Positions 40,601 to 50,985 of a stretch of 53,556 bases of DNA are shown piece by piece. Every line of letters begins with the position of its first letter. Positions within the stretch are counted from its first letter, which is position 1. The position numbers and the translations under genes were made by a program. The stretch is from Pelagophyceae sp. CCMP2097 (taxonomy: Eukaryota > Sar > Pelagophyceae): the NCBI GenBank assembly GCA_026770575.1, contig MU657166.1:414390-467945 (forward strand). Reading direction: 5' to 3'. Under the pieces are notes generated by a model. It ran no database searches and was not told the DNA's origin. It worked only from the letters and a program-made list of their open reading frames with translations.

Positions 40601-42880
40601 TTCGCACGCGGATCGTTCTCAGCTCGACGTCGTCTTCCTCCGAGTTTGGGTCCGACGATTCGACCATTGTTTTTGAAGCGCCGTCCTTGGGATGCAGCTC
40701 GATGGTCAGCTTGTACCCTGCGCCCAACGCCCTCTTTAAAGCGTCTGGGGCGCCGACACTCTGGACGCGGCCGCGGGCAAGGATCGCGACGACGTCACCC
40801 AACGCGTCAGCTTCGTCCATGTAATGGCTTGTTAACAGCAGAGTCCGTCCCGGTTTCGAAGTCGCCAGCACAGCCCACAACTCGCGCCGAGCCAGAGGGT
40901 CGAGGCCCGAGGTTGGTTCGTCGAGGATGACGAATCTCGACCCTCCGACTAAAGCGCACGCCGTCGACAACTTCCTCCGCATTCCACCCGATAGTTCGTG
41001 CCCGAGATGGTCGTGCCGATCCGCCAGGCCAAACGTCTTGAGGAGAGCGTCGCCGTTCTCGTTGGAAGCGTCGAGGAAGCCCGCCTTGAGTGCGGAGCAC
41101 AGGGCGGTGTGTTCCCGAACCGTGAGCGAGGGCCAGAGGACGTCGTGCTGCGGGCAGACGCCCAGCACGGCGCCCTCGCCTCGGAAAGCGTGCTGGGAAC
41201 CGAGCTCGCGGCCGTACATGTGAGCAGAGCCGCTTTCAGCCGCCATCAAACCTGTTAAGATGTTGATCAGCGTACTTTTCCCGGCGCCGTTGTGCCCCAA
41301 TAAAGCCACGATCTCGCCCTCCCTCAAATCCAGCGAGACGTCATTTAAAGCGACGTGCTTGCCGAAGCACTTGCGGAGCCTTTGTATCGACACGGTAGGC
41401 GAGTCCTCGCCAACGTCCTCGCAGTCCGAATACGCACCGCCGGGCGTCAGCGGGCTGCGCATCTCCTCGCGCTGCGCCGCAGAATCGTCGTCGTCGCTTC
41501 CGGCTCTGAGAGAGGCCTTTGAGAAGCGCCATTCTGCCTTTGAGAAGCGCCAGGCGGCCTTGAGACCATTCCACGACGCACGCAGTGGGAACCAAATTGA
41601 GTCGCGCGTGCCGAACTCGCTCGGGAGGACCTGGGCGAGGTACGCGGCGAAGAGGCCGATGAGGACGGCGTCTCCGCAGAGAGATAAGGAGACTCTTCCG
41701 GCTGCGATTCGGCTTCTGAGAGGAAACCTCGCAAACGTCGAGGAGAACGACGCGACGGCAAGCTCCAGCGCCAGAGGCGGGCATAAGAGCCAGGCGAACT
41801 CCGCCTTGACGAAGGCTCCGGGCGCCGTGAGCTTGACCACGATGAAAGTGACGACACCAACAATTGTCATCCCAAACGAGACCATGCTCGCCGTCGGCGC
41901 CGAATCTACGACCGTCGAGATCAAGACGGCCAGCGACGTCGCCGCCGCGCCGTAGGACCAGAAGAGGAGGAAGAGGTCGCTCAAAACGCCAAAGGAGACG
42001 CCATATCCAAAGCCGCGGCCGGCGTTGTGAAACAGCCGCGTGCACGAACCAAAGGCCGCCAGCGCAAGAGCCTACGCGTTTCAGCTATGCGTTTCGACGT
42101 GGGGAGCTCGCCCCGTGGTCCGAAATCGCTCAAAGGTGAAAGCTTACCAGCGCGGAGGCCATGGCGCCCGCTTCGACCAGATAGAGTGCCGCCCAGTGCG
42201 CGTCCTCGCGCAGCCCCATCTGCTTCAGCGATAACTTCAACCGCTTCTCCTTTTCGTTTGCAATCGCCGCCGCCACGGACTGGACGCCGAAAGTAAATCC
42301 GAGGAGGACGAGGTACTGCTCAATCGCCCCGGAAGACTTTTTTTCTGAAAACACCGCGTACAACAACCACGTCAGCGCCGAGACGATGAGCGGGAAGCCA
42401 AAGTACGTGAAGAGAGCGGCCTTGTCCCTTGCCTTTTCCGCGAAGAGTTTCCACACGATCAAGTAAGTTTGCTGAGCCAGCACCGAGCCTTGAACGCCTT
42501 CAAAAGTGAGCCACCTCTCCGCACATAAAACTTTCGCGACGGCCCCGACGAGCAACGGGCTTTTCAAGGCGGCGGGTTGGGAGCGCTCGGCCTTGTTGGC
42601 GCAGCACCGGTCGACGCGGTCGCATTGCCCAAACGCTCGATGAAGCGCCGCATGCCAGGCCGCCCCGGGCCTAGACAGACAGCACGCGAAGACGACGACG
42701 AGGAATACGACGACGGAGAAGATGCCTACGGCGTCCGTCGCGCCGACGCCGAAGAAATTAAGCAACAAAGTTACCTGCCACGGCGCCCTGAATCCCCAAA
42801 GGGACGGTCGACTGCGGCGGCCGCTCGTCGTCCGTGAACTCGCGCGCGGAAAGACCCTCGAGCAGGCGGCGGAGCCCCAT
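37617..42880 (-). CDS. Full-length ABC transporter, A family
   Basis: ABCA proteins move lipids across membranes. Exons 42880-42775, 42488-42148 and 42071-37617 give 1,633 aa in phase; the last exon is 4,455 bases. The N-terminal membrane half has SVLAQQTYLIVWKLF and several hydrophobic segments. NBD1 (about residue 407) has GHNGAGKST, signature LSGGMRRKLSTA and VILDEPTSGLDP. Membrane half 2 has a large loop rich in Asp/Glu/Trp. NBD2 (about residue 1,225) has GANGAGKTT, LSGGQKRKLCTA and VVLLDEPSAGLDP. Before NBD1 is a small tandem AAWRFSKAEWRFSKAS. Unusually, two more hydrophobic segments follow NBD2 (FIAIASGLGAVLIF; FFAAVIIAIVGCCGCCCCLR), the last Cys-rich and a candidate palmitoylation site. 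There is no large extracellular loop 1 as in animal ABCA1. Substrate unknown. Confidence 0.92.
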
Positions 42881-43025
42881 CGCGACGCCGCAGTGCTGGC
42901 ACCAGCACAAGTTCTCGAGGCTCCCGGAAATTGAGCCAATCAGCTTCGCTTAGCGATCACTTGGGAACACCGTCGGGGCCCTTCTTCGCTTGCAAGGGGA
43001 GCCTCCATACAATTGTAGGGCCGTG

Positions 43026-43066
43026 AGGGGGGGCGTGAGGGGTATTATTAATATTCTGGGAAGAGA
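43026..43066 (+). repeat. Dispersed 40-base repeat (copy 2)
   Basis: GGCGTGAGGGGTATTATT, then AATATTCTGGGAAGAGATATC; it differs from the GCNA-intron copy at two positions over 39 bases. It lies between the exonuclease stop and the ABCA start, in the 3' flank rather than in a recognised intron. Confidence 0.85.
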
Positions 43067-43105
43067 TATCCGTACGGCACGAGAAGTCACTGGGTTCTTC
43101 GCTGC

Positions 43106-44392
43106 TCAGGGCTTGCGGAAGGCATGTGGCGGCGGCTGTTCGGAAAGGACGACGTCCAGGATCAAAAGCCCTGCCGCGGCGTCTGTTGCCGCGTACTTGG
43201 TCATCGGCGGCGAATACTTCAGCTGCTCCCAATTCGCACACTGCTGCGCCTTTGACAGCCTTCTTCCCGCGACGGACGCGACGACGCCGCGCAAACCGCA
43301 TCTGCGCAGCCCGGGGAACCTTTTCCGAACGAGCTGTTCGACGTCAAAGAACGAACCCCGCGCGTCAAAGTCGGAAACACGCGCGCGTAAAGACTTGGTG
43401 TCCTGTGCGACGCCCACGCCGACCTTGAGCACCTACAAGTCGGTCCTTCAAGGAGCGCCCTTTCGAAGGTGAGGATGGCTACGCACGTCGGGGTCCTCGA
43501 GGAGCGCTCTTAGTTCTTGGGGGATGCCGCCGTCGTGGTGGGCTTCGTCCTCGGCGTCGAAGAGCGAGAGGCGGAAGAGGGCTATCAAGTCGCGGCCCGC
43601 AATTTGAATTAAGGCGACTTTATTTTGGGCTTCGCCTTTGCGGAAAGTGGGCTTCGTCTCCGTGTCGAACCCCAGCGCGGAACAGCGCCGGCCTTCGCGC
43701 AGCGCGGTCACGTCCACTAAGCCGGACGCGACCTGGTCCCGCAGTTGGCGCACGGCGGCGGCGGCCTCGGAGCGCGTGTTGCAGACGAGTACGCGCGTCG
43801 CCTGGGAGAGCTCGTAGGACGGTAAAGTGGAAATGAGTTCCTTGCTAACGTCTTCAACGGTCTGATCCACGGGCCCGATGATAAAATTGTCAGCCGTCAC
43901 CGCCGCCGCGCGCCCGCGCCGCCGCGTCGCCGGCGGCAGAGATTCGGTCGCGTTTGCAGACGACGCCGAACCGCCCGCCGCGCCGTCGCGCCGAGGCGCT
44001 GAGGCGCCTGCACGCGGCGGCGCCGGCGGCGGCGCAACTCTGGCGTGGCCGCCCTTCAGAGCTGCCGGCTTGGCGGCGGCCTGCGTGCGCTCGCGCGAGA
44101 TGCGCACCGTCTCGCCCGCATCCGTCTTGGCGCCGTCGCGGTCGATGGCGCGCTGCAGAGACGTTGCGTCGATAAAGTCCACGTAGAAAAACGTCTGCCG
44201 CGCAGTCTTGCCGCGCCTCGGCTGGCGCACGCCCTCGATGGCGCAGCCCTCGAAGAGCTGCTGCACGACGGCGGCGGGGGCCGCGCCTTTTACAAAAGCT
44301 GTAAAAGTCGTAGACGACTCGCGCTCAATCTCCCCCTCTTCGCCCTCCTCGACGGCCTGGCTCGTCGGCCGCTTCATGCCGCGCTGCGACAT
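43106..44392 (-). CDS. RRM-like plus 3'-5' exonuclease domain protein (WRN-exo type)
   Basis: This DEDD-type exonuclease would trim RNA or DNA 3' ends. Exons 44392-43487 and 43432-43106 give 410 aa; the 54-base intron is phase 0. The N-terminal 110 residues resemble an RRM (TTFTAFVKGAAPAAVVQQLF; TFFYVDFIDATSLQRAI). A Pro/Ala-rich linker follows. The nuclease part has LGFDTETKP with the first two acids, KVALIQIAG, then VLKVGVGVAQDTKSLRARV and WEQLKYSPPMTKYAATDAAA with the last conserved Asp. This layout fits Werner/EXD-type domains rather than RNase D with HRDC. No helicase domain is present. Whether it acts on RNA or DNA is open; the RRM-like part favours RNA. Confidence 0.85.
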
Positions 44393-44576
44393 GCGACCGC
44401 GGAGGCGCCGGCGTGGACAGGCCGCTCGGAGAGGCGACGCCCAAGGTTGGTCTCCGCCCTGTGACTGCGACTTTAGCTATGCAATTAGACTTTTGCCGTA
44501 AACTTGCACGACTTTAGCGACTGCAAAACGTTAACCAATTTTTCTGGAACAAAATACTATCTTGGCCGCGCCGCTG
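44393..44576. promoter_or_regulatory. Divergent promoter region
   Basis: This spacer of 184 bases lies between a minus start at 44392 and a plus start at 44577, and is AT-richer in its middle. No named motif. Confidence 0.4.
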
Positions 44577-44982
44577 ATGGGGACCGCGGTGTCGACGGTG
44601 AGGCCCCACAGCTACTTTGAAGAAGCCAAGTCGAGCCTGGGCTCCTCGGATGACTCAAAGGAGATGCCGCCCGAGGCACCTTCAAAAGACGAAGGCGTGC
44701 ACTGGGTCGTCGCGTAGGGCCCTACGTAGGGCCCTACGACCCTACGTAGCGTAGCGGCCCCGTAGGGTTCCATACGGAAGGCTTCGTGGGATTTTGGCGA
44801 TTCCGAGTCCGACGGCGAGGCCGCCGACTCGCCACGCAGCGTCTTCGTCGACGAGACGGAGGACGCCGACGAGGACCTGTTCGGAGGGGGGACGCGGACC
44901 TGGACGTCCAGGACGACTCAGACGCCGCCGAGCGCCCGAGGCCGTCGACGACGACGATGACGACATCGCGGGCGACGCCTAA
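44577..44982 (+). CDS. Small acidic protein or 5' part of the next gene, split by an insertion
   Basis: Exon 1 (44577-44696) encodes MGTAVSTVRPHSYFEEAKSS, ending EAPSKDEG. A phase-0 intron (44697-44780) leads to ASWDFGDSESDGEAADSPRS and VFVDETEDADEDLFGGG. There a six-G run (about 44886-44891) is followed by two better frames: DADLDVQDDSDAAE, and an end AVDDDDDDIAGDA at 44982. The straightforward frame stops at 44960. The intron begins inside a terminal-inverted-repeat-like sequence. Exon 1 shares a 23-base direct repeat with the start of the next gene. No function can be assigned. Confidence 0.45.
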
Positions 44983-45120
44983 ATGGTGCTAACAAAACCC
45001 CTTCATTCCACGGTACCCTACGGTACCCTACGTGGTACCCTACGTAGGGTCGTCGGACCCTACGTAGGGTAGGCTGGGCCCTACGGCCCTAAACCCTACG
45101 CGACGACCCAGGGCGTGCAC
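44697..45120. mobile_element. Candidate nonautonomous element with terminal inverted repeats
   Basis: The left end GTGCACTGGGTCGTCGCG (44697-44714) and the right end (45098-45120) are inverted copies with a small insertion, and both run on into AGGG. Inside each end are clusters of CCCTACGTAGGG-type palindromes (44717-44770; 45008-45098). A 23-base direct repeat with one mismatch (44676-44698; 45148-45170), in the same codon frame on both sides, brackets the unit. Confidence 0.55.
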
Positions 45121-45132
45121 GAAGCCTCGACC

Positions 45133-45814
45133 ATGGTTGCGGCGACCGCACCTTCCAAAGACGAAGGCGTCGTGCGCAAATCGACTTTTGCGGTGGTGGT
45201 GGAGTGCTTGATGAGCCGCAAGCGCCAGCAGAAGCGCATCGCGGCCGCGGCGGCGCTGCGGCTCGAGTCGCAAAAGCTGCCGCCCAATAGGAAGAACCTG
45301 TCGGGCAGGCGCCTCGAGAAGCCACGAGACTACCTCAGCGAGGACTGGCGGGTGCTGCTGGACCTCGAGGCCGAGGCGGCCGTGGCCGTATCAGCGGCGT
45401 ATTCGGGCGCCCTCGCGAGCCTTTTGCAATCGTACGTTGGATTCTTCGCAGTCGTGCGCCGCGACGAGTTTAGCCGGCTCTCCGAATCGGCGCGCCGGGA
45501 TCTGCGCGAGGCGCAGTGCAGGCACATCCGCGCCGCCGCCGAACAAGCGAAGCGGCGCTGGGCCGCGCTCGGCGAGCGGCGCGAGGACCAGGCGCTGCTC
45601 TCGCGCGAGCGCGTGCTCGAGGATTGCAGAATCGACGACGAGCTGCACCGCTGGTGGCTGAAGACGCAGTGCGTCTACGGCGTCGGCGCGCTCTCTCGGG
45701 AGTCGGGACGAGTACGCGCGGTTCCAAAGCGACCTGGTCAAAATCCTCAGCGGCGCGGACGGCGAGGCCGAGGCCAAGGAAGGCTCCTTGGACGCGGCGC
45801 TGCTGGAGCACTAG
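45133..45814 (+). CDS. Arg/Ala-rich helical protein, one frame break near the 3' end
   Basis: The start at 45133 reads MVAATAPSKDEGVVRKSTFA, then VVVECLMSRKRQQKRIAAAA and a long helical Arg/Ala/Glu-rich region (LSEDWRVLLDLEAEAAVAVS; SRLSESARRDLREAQCRHIR). It continues to WWLKTQCVYGVGALSRE. At about 45705 the frame must shift to continue DEYARFQSDLVKILSGADGE and end LDAALLEH at 45814; the unshifted frame gives Arg-rich noise to 45894. No GT-AG pair fits in that gap, so a one-base indel is likely. No family recognised. The first residues repeat the end of exon 1 of the upstream gene. Confidence 0.55.
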
Positions 45815-47352
45815 TATTGGCTCCGAGTCCTGTACCCGTATTAAGCGTAAGGGCATATGAGCACAAAAAGGGCGTTCGGGTGAGGGGCGTATGAGCGTTC
45901 GAGCCGGCCTTTGACCGTAGGCTGCCGTTTGGGCGTTCGGGTTCGTCTCCGGACCCGCATCGTAATCCTCGGCTGACGGTTCGGGTTTCCACACATCGCC
46001 GACGAGGGTTTTCCGCGGACGGCAACACACGCCCGACGGAGCTGCGACGCTGTGAGATGCCCATGGACGCCATACAGCATCCTATGTGCCGGATTGCATC
46101 AATTGGAATAATACAATATGCAACGCAGCGGCTCAGGCTACGCAGGATCAGAGGCCGACGGCGTACCAAAAATGTAGCCAGGTAGAATCCTCCGTCTGTC
46201 GATGCACGAGCAGTCTCTCTCAGTCCGCCGTGTTCGCCAAGGACTCGAAAGCACTGTCCAAAATCCCCGTCGTCAAAACGTCTTCGCCCCATGCTGTGGC
46301 CGTGGATTAGAGCTCCTTGGCCCTGGATTAGAGTCCGAGAGCGTATCATAACGCCGCCTACTTAATTCCTCGGTACGTCCTTCGACGCACTTGCCCGTTG
46401 GAGCTCACCGCGGCGCAGGCCACGGAAGCACCGTGCAAAGACCCGTCGAATGTCCACTCACGGTACTCTGCCGCAGGGCAGCGCAGCAACCCATCGCACG
46501 ATGGTACAACCATCCACCCCACCAGCCGTGTCACTGAGGCACCGCATCGCACGCCCAGGACTCTGAAGCACCGCCAAGCCCCCGTTGCAAAAGAACGTTG
46601 GACGGCTTCATCCCGCGGCGTGCTAGATCAGAGCTCAGTGGCTCTAGATCATCGCGCAGCGACGCGGCGCGTTGATGCCTCGTCGAGCCGTCCGTCCGTC
46701 GATGGGCACGCAGGCGTCGTTGCCCGCCGCGTCGGCACAGGCCACCAAAGCACCGTCCAAAGACCCGAGCTGGCTTTGCGGCATCGCCGCCATTTCGCGC
46801 GCAGCAGCATCGACGAGGGCGCAGAGGCCGCTGTACCGCTCGTCGCCCTGGCACCTTCCAGGCTCCCGTAGGGATTCTCGATGGTAGAACGGCGTGATCG
46901 CTAAACATTATCGCTAACCTATGCGATAACACGCTGGGCGTATGGCGTAAGGCGCATGACGGCCGTTCGGGCCTATGATCGGAGGGTGTAGGAATCCAGC
47001 TTAGGAATCCTTAGAAGTGTCCTCCTTCGCCGAATTTTCGCCAAACGCTCTTAGGAATTCCTACGGGCACAGGAGCCAACTAGGTCGAGGTACTACCTAC
47101 GATGTCCGATGATAAGGGCTGATGGGATATCACCAAAATATATTATTGATAACTTGGACTTGATTGAAAACGCAATAAATCACCATAACGGCCCTTAAAA
47201 ATGTTAACGGCATTGAAGGCTGATTTGATTTGGGCTGCTTGGCCTTAGCCCGGGCCCTACGGGGGCCCTTCCCGAGGACGCGCCACCGACGGCCGTGGTC
47301 GGGATTTTTACCATAAAACTGCGCGTGTGCGCTCTGTCCCCGGTTCTACTTT
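45815..47352. repeat. Gene-free stretch with three diverged copies of a unit
   Basis: On the minus strand, a unit of about 75 bases with the core TTTGGACGGTGCTTT occurs at 46194-46265, 46384-46450 and 46690-46776, with roughly 60-75% visible identity. One copy reads LDGALVACADAAGNDACVPI, another FDGSLHGASVACAA, the third LDSAFESLANTAD. A short duplication GGATTAGAG lies near 46303-46330. A TTAGGAATTCCTA palindrome lies near 47049. AT-rich sequence spans 47120-47235. I see no intact gene. Confidence 0.5.
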
Positions 47353-49236
47353 TCAGCAGCTGTCGCCGGCCGCCGGGGATGCGACGAGGTGAGAATCGCA
47401 TAAGCGGGCGGCTTGGTCCTTTGAGTGCGTCGTGAGCAGGATGGTGATACCAGATTCGATGAGCGACCTCTCGATCTTCAGCGCCGTATCCTCGTCGCAC
47501 GCCGACGTCGGCTCGTCGAGGAGCAGCACCAAAGGCTCCAAAGCGAGGGCCACTGCCAGCGCCGCGCGCTGGGCCTCGCCGCCTGATAATGTCGCCCACA
47601 TCTCGTCAAACTTTGAAGCATCCAGACCCCAAGCCGAGGCGACTTGCGCAGGCGCGAGCTGGCGGTCGCCGCTGGCCGTGCAGCGCGTGCGCTGCGCGCG
47701 GTACTTGAGAGCACCTCTGAAGAGTTCGTTGGGCGTGCCCTAGAGAAAGCAAAGGTGAGTCTGGGTTTTGCGGTAGTTGCGATGGTGAGTGTGGGTTTTG
47801 CGGTAGGAAGTGTGACTCACCGCCAGAGTCGGCCGGTCCTGGTTGACGTAGCAGACGCGCGCGCGCCACGCCGGCGCTTCCCATTGCTCGCCGTCCAAGA
47901 GTAAAGCGCCTTTTGCGGCGGGCACGAGGCGCGCTAAAGTTTTGAGGAGCTGCGACTTGCCGACTCCCGTGGGGCCTGTGAGCGAGGTCCTTGTCCCTCG
48001 TACCAGGCGCAGCGAGGCCTCGAGGCCCGTCACGGCGCAGACCAGGCCCTTTGCCTGCAGCGCCACGGAGGCGGGGTCCCTTTCTAAAGATGCGGCGTCC
48101 TGGACCAGAGTCGGCGGCTTTTGCGGAATCGCGTCGCTTCCGCCGTAGCCCGGCGCGGGCGCCTCGACGGGCTTGTAATCCTTCTTGCCGCGTTTGAACC
48201 ATGACACTTTGGAGCAGAGGGAACTCGGAGAGCACAGAGAACCCAGAAACGCAAAAAAGTCGAGGAGCACGTCCTTCGAAGCCGCAGCCTCTCTTTTCCC
48301 GAGCTTGCCTCTCAATAAAGCGTGCTCCTTGCGGTCAAAGGCGGCGTTGGAGGCCAAGGCGATGGTGAGCGTTGGGGTGAGGCATCCGCTTACCGTGATA
48401 AGATACATGATCATAACCTGATAAAGACCAGCCTGCACCGGGGCCTGGCCGCCCAGCATCTGGCCCGTCATCATGCCGGGCATCATCACCTACAACGCGG
48501 GTGAAGAGGCACCGCAGATCATCCGGCAGACGCACCAAGCCCATGACCCCCATCGAGTTCAGCGTCGGCGTCAGCGCCGCCGTCAAGGACGCCCGCACGG
48601 CCGGCAAGCACGCTTCGCGCCAGGAAGCGCCTCTGCACAAGTAGAGGTCGATTCGATCAGCGCCTTCCGACAATTCTGTCAGGTAGACGTCAGTTCCAAG
48701 CCCTGTTGCTGTCAAAACGTTGCCGATGATCATGCCCGAGACGGGGACGGCGTACATGGCGTCCCACCAGGGGTCTAATTGTAAAACGGCCCCGACGGCG
48801 AAGACGACGACGGCGCCTCCCCCGGCAGCAAACGCGAAACAAAAGTCTTTTCGAATGCCGGGGTAGACGTACTTCAGCCTCGCCGAAGCCTCGCGCGAGG
48901 CGAGGACGATGATCAGGCCGAGGTAGGCGAGGATCATCCACGGGCTATTCCTGGTGAACATTGGTTCCAGCACGAACGCGCAGAGGACCGTGAGCTGGAC
49001 CGCGCATCTCAAAGCCGCCACGACGATGCGACGCTCGAGCCTATACACTGTGGTTACGGGACCGTCGTACAGGCCCTTTGGCGGGCCATCGTATACGCCC
49101 TCTGGTGTTCCTCTTGACGAGATTCGTCTAGACACTGCCTCTACCCGAGCTCCAGCAGGCGCGACGCCAACACCACCAGTAGCAGAGCAGACGCGCAGAG
49201 CCCCAGATGCCGCGAATCGATGTTCTGCACCGCCAT
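47353..49236 (-). CDS. Fused FetB-type permease and ATPase (STAR2-STAR1-like) transporter
   Basis: Exons 49236-49145, 49040-48536, 48489-47821 and 47739-47353 give 550 aa in phase. The N-terminal half is a FetB/ALS3-type permease: LGLCASALLLVVLASRLLEL, then LERRIVVAALRCAVQLTVLC, VPVSGMIIGNVLTATGLG, VMMPGMMTGQMLGGQAPVQA and GLYQVMIMYLITVSGC. A linker follows. The C-terminal half is an ABC ATPase with GPTGVGKSQLL (Walker A), ATLSGGEAQRAALAVAL (signature) and VLLLDEPTSACDE (Walker B), HSKDQ being the switch histidine region. In bacteria and plants these are two proteins (iron export; aluminium tolerance by UDP-glucose transport in STAR1/STAR2). A single-chain form is notable. The third intron has two copies of CTACCGCAAAACCCA. 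Substrate inferred only by family. Confidence 0.88.
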
Positions 49237-49420
49237 CGCTGCCTGCGCAGGCCACCTCGACGACGTCGTGGCCACTCAGAGACTCTGGGACTTCAGTGAG
49301 GTTCCTTTCCCCGCTTTCATTCCGGATGTTATCACCGGAATGTCCGCGTCGAAAGTTCCGGGCGGACACGCCTTGGCGCACCCTGGCATACCCTGGCTGG
49401 CTCCAAATGCTCGTCGGTGC

Positions 49421-50985
49421 TTATTTCAGGGAGTGGCCGCTGCCGGTGAAGGCGGCTCTGTTGTTCTTGGCCCACTTGCTCGGTGCCGGGCCGGTGGGTC
49501 GAGGTGCCGGTGCCGGCTGTGGTGCGGCCGCGGGCGCGGCGGCGGCGGCGGCGCGCTTGACCTGCGGTGATTTTGTGCGCCGCTTTTCGTCAAAGGTGCA
49601 TCCCGTGAAAAGTACGCACGTCGGCCGAGTCGTCGGTGAGCTTCATGCCTCCCTTGTTGGCCCACGCGTCTGCAACAGCGTTCCTGAAAAGACGGTGAAA
49701 TCGCCTCTTTCGGAAAGACGCCGGTGAAATCGCCTCTTCCCAAAGGCGCGGGCAATCGCCTCTTTCGGCAAGGCGACTACGCACCTCTTGGGCGCGGGCA
49801 TGTCCTCGAGCTTTGCGGCTTGCGTCTCCTTCAACTGCTTGCCATCGAGTCTTTGGCCCGACCCCGCGAACGCCTTGAAGTCAGGGCCGTCGTCGATTGC
49901 CTCCTTCAACGCCTTTTGCGGCGCCGGCAGGTCCGGCAGCGCCGCAGCCGCCGCCGCCGCCTCGGAGACGGCGCGAGGCGTGTAGACCGGTTCAGTGTAA
50001 CCTAATACGTTCCGTCGAGAACACCGTCTCTTTGTTTCGCCTCACCGACGGGTGCGTCAAAGTCGACGTTGCAGTCGCACTCGATGATGCACGCCGCGAG
50101 GCTGGGTTTGACCTACATGGGCGGGTTTCCTCGTGGTTTTATTACTATTAGGAATTTCCTACCTCGACCACTTCCAGGTAGTAGCGCTTGTCGTTGTAGG
50201 GCAGGCAGATCTGGTCGCCCTGCGTGACGCACGAGAACCTGCCGAGACGGCGTAGGGGGCCGGCGAAATGCATCTCGAAGGCGGCCACAGGCCACGTCGG
50301 CAAAAAAGACGCACATCCGCAGCGCGCGCTCGAGGACGGCGCGCGGGTTCCTGCGCGGGTTTGTTCGACGTGGGTTCTGCCGCGCGCGGGGCGTCTGAGG
50401 GCGGACGTACGAGATTTCCAAGAAATCGGTGGACTGCGGTTTGAACTTGACAAAAGTCGCCTTGGGCAGGGACACCTAGAGCCACGTCTTTTGAGAGTGT
50501 CCGAGAGTGCGCGGTGCACCTCCACGTCCTCCCACTCACGTTTTTGACGCTTAAAACGCCGCCCTCCTCGAGCATGAGGTTTTGCATCATCCAAAAGGGA
50601 AGATAGCAATTCCCTTCCGGCGCCGTAAACTCCAAAACGCCGCAGTGCGTCCGGCCCTTTGTCGAACGCAGCTCGAAGAGCATGGGGTACCTGCGTTGAC
50701 GAATGCGGCTTTTCTGACAGGGCGCGCGTCTTCCTTTTTACGCCTTCCGCGCTTTCAGACGCACTCGATCTGGAGGCGGGCGAGCTGCTCGAACGCCGAG
50801 CTCGGGAGCAGGATTTTGTCGCCTTCTTCAAGGTGGTTTTTGTCCGCGAACGCGCCACTGAAGCAGTGGTACCTACATCCAAAACGTGGAGAAACGCCAT
50901 GCGGCGCCGCTTGAAAATATCGGGGGGGCGACGCCGGGAAGAACTGCTCATCGAAGCTCTGGTTCGAGTGCCGGCCGAAGAGCAT
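49421..50985 (-). CDS. UFD1: Ubiquitin fusion degradation protein 1
   Basis: UFD1 binds polyubiquitin and, with NPL4, recruits CDC48/p97 for ER-associated and nuclear degradation. Nine exons: 50985-50933, 50872-50765, 50690-50540, 50475-50411, 50350-50315, 50238-50163, 50112-50046, 50001-49785 and tentatively 49640-49421, total 330 aa. The UFD1 fold reads FDEQFFPAYHCFSG, GDKILLPSSAFEQLARLQIE, YPMLFELRSTKGRTHCGVLE, YLPFWMMQNLMLEEG, VKFKPQSTDFLEISNPRAVL, FSCVTQGDQICLPYNDKRYY and CIIECDCNVDFDAPVGYTEP. The C-terminal part has FKAFAGSGQRLDGK and a second AAFTGSGHSLK, matching the SHP-like F-G-G p97-binding boxes. The eighth intron contains three copies of a GAAAGAGGCGATTTC-like unit. Its acceptor is the least certain splice. 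Confidence 0.92.

Noticed and set aside
47204..47599. Minus-strand frame overlapping the ATPase end
   Set aside because: It is out of frame with the Walker B region; the LSGGE-containing frame is the coding one.
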